Positions 58,201 through 64,000 of a stretch of DNA of 64,000 nucleotides are shown here, in pieces. Source of the DNA: Ciona intestinalis (Eukaryota > Chordata > Ascidiacea > Phlebobranchia > Cionidae); contig NC_020173.2 of the NCBI RefSeq assembly GCF_000224145.3, positions 5,078,270-5,142,269 on the forward strand. Reading direction: 5' to 3'. Position numbers and translations under genes: made by a program. The notes below the pieces were generated by a model. That model had not been told where the DNA came from and did no database searches. It worked only from the letters and a program-made list of their open reading frames with translations. The number at the start of each line of letters is the position of its first letter. Positions within the stretch are counted from its first letter, which is position 1.

Positions 58201-60145
58201 CTAGAGTAAAAATCACTTTATTAACCCCCGCTTACCAGTCTATAATCGATAACCACGTCTTGTTCTGATACAGCAGTCATATATGCGGCTGTGGTATTCG
58301 CCATTGTTGGTTGTACCATGACAGATACGTTCATTTTGGTGGTGATTGGAACTCTTGTTGTAAATTCCTAATATACAGAAATTCACAATTTTACAACAAT
58401 AGAAATTTAGAATACAGTATAGTAGGGTGGGGAAAATAAGACACCCTTTTCTTTTCTTTTCTTTTCTCGCCCCACTCGATAGCAAACAAAGAACATTTAA
58501 AGAATTATAAAACCGTATGCCGGTGTATCGGGCATGTGCTAAAAGTGTCCCATCTTACCCCACAGATCCATATGTTACACACATAGGGTTAATCTAAAAT
58601 CGATGCCAAGAAATGCATATACTTTTACATTTGTATTTACCTGGGTAAAAGTTGCAGATACTATGTTTGTCGGGAAAAGGTTTCTGTAATAAGAAAAGTG
58701 TAAGCATGGGTTGGGGAAAATGGGACATTTATCATCTTTTTTTTTATCTAATTTGGTAGTAAACCACGCTTTTTGACCCCACAGTTCTATATACGGTATA
58801 TAATAGCAACCAATAAAATTTACCTCACAAGATCTAATAAAGTGTCGACTGGTTCCGCTTTGCGGATGGAGCCTGTTCTATTGTGTACCAGCCGACCGCC
58901 TGTTAAGACATTTATAGTTCAATAGTTCATATATTTCTGTTGTCGGGTATATAGGCGTTAACGGTTTATGTGTCATCATGTTAGGGTGATATTACTTGAG
59001 GTTTTACTCAGTACCTGGGTTAATGGAAACGACAAGAATGATTCCCATTATTACGGAAAGAAGTGTGGTTGTGATGTAATAAAGCACTGCCCGGCCACCC
59101 AATTTTGAAGCTGCTGTCTTCGGTATAGTTGACACAGCTGGAATAACATAAATATACCGTAAATAAATATTTAAATTTGGGGATTTGTGGGTAGGGTGGA
59201 GAAAGATGGGACACCTTTTCATTCTATTTTCTTGTCCCATTTGGTAGTAAACAAAGAATATTCAAACAATTGTAAGACCGTATCCCCATAATTTCTATAT
59301 ACGGTGACTGTTTCATGGCATTTTGCTCGGGAAACCGAAAACCAAATAGCAAATGTTGCAGAAGAGTTGTTTACCGCCAAGAAACTCGTAAAATAACGCC
59401 AAAAGGGCTACGGGTTATACCACAAAACACATCACAATAGAATAGACGTCCTGAAACCGTTCGTGCAGTGCTGGAATTTTGAGCTAAATTTTGCATTAAC
59501 AAAGAATAGAACATTGCATGGTCTAACGGTTGATGGGAAATATAAATATTGACGAGGGTTAAAACGAACTGACGCCTGTGTTGTTCAATGTGCTATTGTC
59601 GTACTGTACAGTTTGAAACGATGAATGTAACTTGCTTTATTTATCCTCGCGTGGTCGGAAAATGATATATACAGGTTATCATTTAATTTCGTATTTTACG
59701 ACCGTATAACAAAGGACTTCGTTAGCACAAATTATTTTAACTGCTATTCCATTTTAAATAAGTGTTATGAAATCGTTTGATTAATTAATATTTTTGATCC
59801 AAAGGGATACACAACACATGCATTCTTGTCGATAAACACTAAAAAACGCGTTGAGTTTGTATGATTTCCACAAACTAGCTTACCAGTCACAAGACTGCAG
59901 ATAATAATCGGAACGATCACCATCTTTAGCATTCTCACAAAAAGTGTCCCCGGAAAAGCAAAATAAGCGATGTCCAGTTTGGATAGATTCGCTTCCCTCA
60001 TTGCGATACCGAGCACCAAACCAAAAACAACGGCAAGAACCGTAAGGATTAAGAGCAATTCTCGCTTCAGGAATGCTTTCCAGCATTTTGCAGAGCATTC
60101 GCAGCTCGGTGCTTCAATATTGCGGAATTTGGTGCTTAGTGGCAT
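55254..60145 (-). CDS. Excitatory amino acid (glutamate/aspartate) transporter, SLC1 family
   Basis: Sodium-coupled uptake of acidic amino acids across the plasma membrane. Twelve exons in phase: 60145-59884, 59137-59015, 58899-58824, 58683-58641, 58367-58236, 57720-57560, 57099-57033, 56959-56825, 56527-56427, 56185-56060, 55946-55812, 55452-55254 (TAA). They give 519 residues, a normal length for EAATs. TM1 is [20 protein letters not shown]1 keeps the SSSATLPVT serine-rich tip. TM7 has the [11 protein letters not shown] signature. HP2 reads [17 protein letters not shown]8 has [16 protein letters not shown]: the Asp and the second Arg of DRFRT match the residues that bind the amino group and side-chain carboxylate in EAATs. 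ASCT neutral transporters have a non-Arg residue there. An N-glycosylation site (NRT) lies in the TM4 loop. Which vertebrate EAAT is the ortholog cannot be told. The last exon uses an AAG acceptor. Confidence 0.95.
56610..56804 (+). mobile_element. MITE, near full length
   Basis: TATAGTTCTGTGGAGTAAGA to CGTCCCTTCCTCCACTTTAC, with a deletion in the TTTGTTTACTACC block. SLC1 intron. Confidence 0.82.
57400..57462. repeat. SINE fragment, family B (weak)
   Basis: TGTGGGTCAAGGACCCTGAA ... TTTAGGGCAG ... CCACTACCCCC resembles the outer end of family B. SLC1 intron. Confidence 0.3.
58419..58570 (-). mobile_element. MITE with internal deletion, reverse
   Basis: TAGTAGGGTGGGGAAAATAA to CATCTTACCCCACAGATCC; about 40 internal bases (the GACTCCCATAGACC to GATCAGG part) are missing. 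SLC1 intron. Confidence 0.83.
58704..58790 (-). mobile_element. MITE, short deletion derivative, reverse
   Basis: GCATGGGTTGGGGAAAATGG, TTTGGTAGTAAACCACG, then directly GACCCCACAGTTCTATA. Begins 18 bases upstream (+) of SLC1 exon 58683-58641. Confidence 0.72.
59189..59310 (-). mobile_element. MITE, right part lost, reverse
   Basis: GGGTAGGGTGGAGAAAGATG through CCCATTTGGTAGTAAACAAA to CCATAATTTCTATATACGGT. SLC1 first intron. Confidence 0.8.
59615..59682 (+). repeat. SINE-like repeat fragment, family A
   Basis: GAATGTAACTTGCTTTATTT ATCCTCGCGTGGTCGG. Only the left end is present. SLC1 first intron. Confidence 0.5.
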
Positions 60146-60701
60146 GGCTAGATCTTAGACAAGCTTTTTACGGTAACGATTGCTGGGGAAAAAACGTTAT
60201 GTCAAGTTTGATCATGAGAAAACCTAAAATTTTTGACGAGTCTAGCTCTTTTACCAAACAGCCTTTCTATAGTTGTCGACTTATTATTTTTACCCCGATA
60301 AACGCTATTACGTAAAGATGAGCTGCCGATGAATAGGACGCCGAAACTTTGGTTTGCCAAATAATAAATTGAGTAAGGGGAACTCCATGTAATGCATTTA
60401 TAATATGCCTGGTCGGAAGAATGAATGTACTAAGAATTGCCTCTATATAGGCCCTAATTGCGAAACATGAGCATATATATACATATATATATGTTGCAAT
60501 AAACCACTTTAAAGCATAGATTTAATTTCTATTACGACTACTCTACATTTTGACTCCCTTCTGATCTAGATTTCACTGCTATATCATTGATTCGAAACCC
60601 CATCGGTTCGAACTGCGAGATCAGTTCAAGCAAAGGTGCGGCAATGCAATCCGCCTTTTTTGTGACATTTACTTCTTGTCGACAAAAAAAGTACGTCACC
60701 C

Positions 60702-60726
60702 TTATATATATATATATATATATATA
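60702..60726. repeat. (TA)n microsatellite
   Basis: About 12 TA units. A shorter TATA-rich run lies at 60474-60491. Confidence 0.95.
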
Positions 60727-61460
60727 CTATATACACCACGTAATGTGTCTGCCTACATGACCAAACTTCAAGACTGGGTTCGGCTAAAACAAAAACTCTA
60801 ATTTATCAAACAATTATTCACCGTGAAATACTCGGGAATTAAACAATGCAGATTGCTTATGTTTTAAACTGGCAGTATCTTTACATTACCCTAAGGGCAT
60901 TCTAAAGAAAAGGTCATAAAATGTCCGACACTTTACTGCGTATTAGTTTTTAAATTTAAGGGACATGGTAAATTTACGCTAGGCTTGGTGCAAGAGAAAA
61001 AATCTAATTCCAATACAAATCTGAACAGAGGTAATGATTCTTAACTCTAACCATTGAACCGTGCAACGTAATCAATCACCGTGCAGCAACACTGGACAAA
61101 CCGCCGCAAACTTCAATTTAGAAATTCCACAGTTTTAAATTTCGCTCTGCTTTTTACAATTCTGCGCACGAACAAAAAACATGCAATCTGAATTAATAAT
61201 AATCCTTTCTTGCTTCTTTCGCTCAATCATTCCGAAGGAGCAACACCCACAAATAGTCGAGTTCTAACTCAAGCATGCAAAACCAGCTGTGTTTTGTCTC
61301 GCGTTTTGGTATTGTGTTTCTTCATACCGCAAAGCTGTGGAGTCTGCTTATTATCGTTTTGGTTAAAGTTGTTTATTCGTCGTCCTTTGAAGGCCTGTTT
61401 AAATTAACGAAACAAAGATAATTTTGTTTGATCAGGTTAGAGATTTAAAGATGTCTGTAT

Positions 61461-61520
61461 AACCAGATTGGACGAGAAAAGATAATGAAAACATGTACCA
61501 TCTTACCCCGGCCCATAGTA
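61461..61520 (+). mobile_element. MITE right-end remnant
   Basis: AACCAGATTGGACGAGAAAA to CCATCTTACCCCGGCCCATA. Followed without spacer by the left end of another copy. Confidence 0.78.
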
Positions 61521-61523
61521 TAT

Positions 61524-61604
61524 ATAGTAGGGTGGGGGAAGACGGGACACTTTTCGCACATAATATCAAAATATCTCAATCGTGTTTTAAACAGTTGACA
61601 ACGG
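61524..61604 (+). mobile_element. MITE left part
   Basis: TAGTAGGGTGGGGGAAGACG through CACATAATATCAAAATATCT to GACAACGGT. It may be the other half of the element whose right end lies just before it, or a separate insertion. Confidence 0.78.
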
Positions 61605-61860
61605 TTTGACCAAATTAAATCCGAGGCTCTGCGATTACACTGTTTGCAATATTCTTCCAACGCTTATTACACCACTGATGTTTTCTTTGCACACTAATTC
61701 ATGCATCATCACTACTACGTCACAATGGGTGATTTGGAACAACGATAAATCGCGCAACGTAAGGGAAAACAGAAACAGGTTGCACATTTCAAAATACTTC
61801 TCAACCTGTAAACAGTATATCGTTTTTCAGAGTTATATTATAGTATATTATATAGGGAAA

Positions 61861-63780
61861 ATGATAAAATTATGGTTATTTTTGATACTGGTTTCATTAC
61901 TTGTTAATTTAAATGACGGTGAGTAAATTAAACTTGTTTTTTTAAGTTCGTAGTGTAAATTTTATTCAACGAATGAAACTAGTTGGTTAAATGAATGAAT
62001 AATTAAACAAATTTAACGCTGATACATTCGTCTACGGTTTTATGTAACATTTGCTCCAATACAGTTTTTAATTTGAACGCATATTTTACTTTCAGCAATT
62101 CAATGTTATAACTGCAACGGTGCCTCCAGCAACACGGAATGCAATGCCAATCCTGTACAAACATGCTCTACTGGTGACGATGTAAGTTTGTATTCATATT
62201 TCGCATGTATGCTATCAGTTACGTTTGATAACTTATAGTTGGGGTGTAAGACATGTTTTCATTATCTTTTCTCATACTATTTGGTAGTAAACAAAGAACA
62301 TTTATTATAAAACGGCAGTCCCGCAACTCAAAAAGAGCTTTGTTATTTGTTTAAAACACGGTCAGGAAATATAGATTTAATTGCTAACGGTATATCCCTT
62401 TTTACCCCACAGTACTTCATATGCGTTAATGAGGATATACTTATTCGTCCATAAAGTTTAATGTTTGTGAGTAAATCCATGAAAAACTCTGCAATTTCCC
62501 GAAAATCTAATTTAAAGGCATATCGACTCGTTGTGTGAAGTCAAACAACTGACTGTAACCCATGCACATGCATTTTAAAGTCACACTGTGTATTTTTTAA
62601 CCAATTAATTAATCCAGTACCATTTCAGGGCTCCTGTATGAATGAAATCCGGTTGCAACGATGCGGCGCAAAACAACGGTTGCAACGATGCGGCGCAAAA
62701 CTCGGTGTGTTATTATTGTTGCCAGGGTGATCTATGTAACTTGAGTGAGGATGCGAAAAGTAAGTTAATACTCAATTCATTGACTACCAACTGCAGTTGG
62801 TTTATAGTTCTGTGGGGTAAGATGGGACACCTCTTTGAATGTTCTTTGTTAACTTTACCAAATTGGACAAGAAAATGAAAACATGTCCCACCTTTCCCCA
62901 TCCTACTATTTTTTAAAGTTTAAAAGTTTCCTATCCGATTGTCATTTTGTTTATCAGTAGGATTGTAATAAATGAATATATATGTTTTCATGGTAGAGCA
63001 ACGACAATCGTTATTATACGGATGTTCTATTTCATACACCTCGTTTACGAGTTATACTCCGCTTACGAGTTATACCACACATGTAACCCTAGGGTTAACA
63101 ATAAAAGTTTGACTTTCTTTGCCGATTTAAATTCATGGTCTTACACCACTTCCCAGTAGTGCAATGGTCTTGCATTTGTGAGAAAAGCGCCTTTAATTTC
63201 CACAATATATAGCCATAACAGACTATTGGTATGAATTTTTCGTGTGTGACGTAACTTCCGGTGATGTATACACCCTCTAATATAGAAATACGACGTAGTT
63301 TGTTTCCATGATTCATTATATTGTATCACACACTATGTGTATTGTTATAAGTTGCCTATTTTGGTACACCTTGATTACATGCACAAGCAATATTACCACC
63401 GTCCATAATCATTATTAACATTTCCGGTAAGTTGTATATATGGACCTATAGGATTCATAAGATTTTTTTTAAATAGATTAAATATGGAACGCTTCACGAT
63501 TAGTATAGGAATTATAAGGATTGGTTACGGCAGCCCCGCTTTTTCACTGACGCGCTTCCTAACGCTTTTTATCCAGAGCGTGTTTTAACAACTGTTGTTT
63601 CTCTGCTCATCATTTGTTTTTATTTTGAGAGAGTAGGGGGTGTTAAATATCTTGCCTTAAAACACACACGTCCACAATGGTAGCAGCGAGTAGCCTTGAA
63701 GCCGTAACCTCTAGATACATCTTTTTTTCAGATACAGGCGTGACTACGCCTACAACAACTACAACAACAACAACAGCTTT

Positions 63781-63820
<40 letters not shown>

Positions 63821-63845
63821 CTTGCAACAAGCACAATACATGCGA
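61861..63845 (+). CDS. Ly6/uPAR (three-finger) domain protein with poly-Thr stalk, 3' truncated by window
   Basis: Predicted exons: 61861-61918, 62096-62181, 62629-62759, 63732-63845, continuing beyond the window. Exon 1 is a signal peptide (MIKLWLFLILVSLLVNLN). Exons 2 and 3 give a Ly6-type fold: IQCYNCNGASSNTECNA at the start and CYYCCQGDLCN at the end, the CCxxDxCN hallmark. Exon 3 starts in the frame giving GSCMNEIR, but its second half is read in another frame; its 131 nt are one too many or two too few for the flanking phases. A 27-bp direct duplication (starts 62651 and 62678) doubles GCNDAAQNN within it. Exon 4 encodes a Thr stalk (TTPTTTT...LATSTIHA) from an ACA microsatellite, likely O-glycosylated. 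A GPI signal or membrane segment would be expected downstream. This could be a damaged gene or a sequence error. Confidence 0.6.
62234..62415 (-). mobile_element. MITE, diverged, reverse
   Basis: TATAGTTGGGGTGTAAGACA, CTATTTGGTAGTAAACAAAG, TTTTTACCCCACAGTACTT. Ly6 gene intron. Confidence 0.75.
62804..62910 (+). mobile_element. MITE, internally deleted
   Basis: TATAGTTCTGTGGGGTAAGA joined directly to TTTGAATGTTCTTTG, then to CCACCTTTCCCCATCCTACT. Ly6 gene intron, 45 bases after exon 3. Confidence 0.82.
62965..63088 (+). repeat. SINE-like repeat, family A, with short internal duplication
   Basis: GAGCAACGACAATCGTTATT, GATGTTCTATTTCATACACC, then TTTACGAGTTATACTCCGCT with TTACGAGTTATAC repeated. 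Ly6 gene intron. Confidence 0.6.
63627..63715 (-). repeat. SINE fragment, family B, tRNA-like part
   Basis: CACACACGTCCACAATGGTA, GCAGCGAGTAGCCTTGAAGC, CGTAACCTCTAGATAC: the tRNA-like half of the family at 50885, in the same orientation. Lies immediately upstream of the poly-Thr exon. Confidence 0.55.
63751..63820 (+). repeat. Coding (ACA)n microsatellite
   Basis: Two runs of ACA separated by GCTTTA, read in frame as a threonine tract with Ala-Leu between. Length is likely to vary between individuals. Confidence 0.9.
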
Positions 63846-64000
63846 GTAAGTTTATAGCTTTCCCCATAACATTTTAAAAGGTCAATAATAGGCGTTGTAA
63901 ACTATACGACGGTTTAAGTACAAAGTAATAAAACGAAGTAAAACTGTAATCTGTTGGTTAAGGTGTTATATCAAAAAACTACAGAACTACGTTACAGTGT

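Larger units (their letters stand above)
60146..61860. other. Divergent intergenic region, SLC1 and Ly6 genes
   Basis: Probable bidirectional promoter region. Holds a TA microsatellite (60702-60726), a MITE right end (61461-61520) and a MITE left part (61524-61604). The SLC1 start lies at 60145 and the Ly6 start at 61861. Confidence 0.5.

Overview
The window looks like part of a compact, intron-rich invertebrate chordate genome, most likely an ascidian of the Ciona type. The basis is pattern recognition only: animal-type genes with short phase-conserved introns, many copies of one short MITE, tRNA-derived SINE debris, and ascidian-like divergence of GRB2, SLC8 and SLC1 proteins. No database search was possible. 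Three 50-base N runs are assembly gaps.

Layout. 1-4884 (+): 3' part of ERCC4/XPF, the DNA repair endonuclease subunit. 5131-7152 (-): a four-exon gene with the C-terminal signature of ciliary microtubule inner protein 2 (CIMIP2/FAM166). 9364-10773 (+): an unrecognised 170-residue basic/acidic protein. 13879-17816 (+): a secreted protein with Reeler, thrombospondin type-1 and two ShK domains; its first intron holds two tRNA-Val(AAC) genes, and a third lies at 19999. 18224-18309: a decayed fragment of the 5' end of 18S rRNA. 21368-30018 (-): GRB2, with intact SH3-SH2-SH3 and a large first intron carrying a 139-bp tandem repeat and nested hAT transposons. 32299-49488 (-): a 16-exon SLC8 sodium/calcium exchanger. 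50513-54255 (-): DNAAF11/LRRC6/tilB, a dynein arm assembly factor. 55254-60145 (-): an SLC1 glutamate/aspartate transporter. 61861 onward (+): the start of a Ly6/three-finger gene with a poly-threonine stalk, running off the window.

The genes do not form one pathway. Two or three concern cilia (CIMIP2-like, DNAAF11, perhaps the unknown gene). Two are sodium-coupled membrane transporters (SLC8, SLC1). The rest cover DNA repair, tyrosine-kinase signalling and secreted or surface proteins. I found no CRISPR array, gene cluster or clearly new multi-gene system. The most distinctive signals are the Reeler-TSP1-ShK architecture, a 9-codon microexon and a frame problem in SLC8, a frame problem plus a 27-bp duplication in the Ly6 gene, and about 30 copies of one short inverted-repeat element, several joined end to end.

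Gene models were built by hand from reading frames, splice sites and phase agreement. Exon ends are given to the base but remain predictions.
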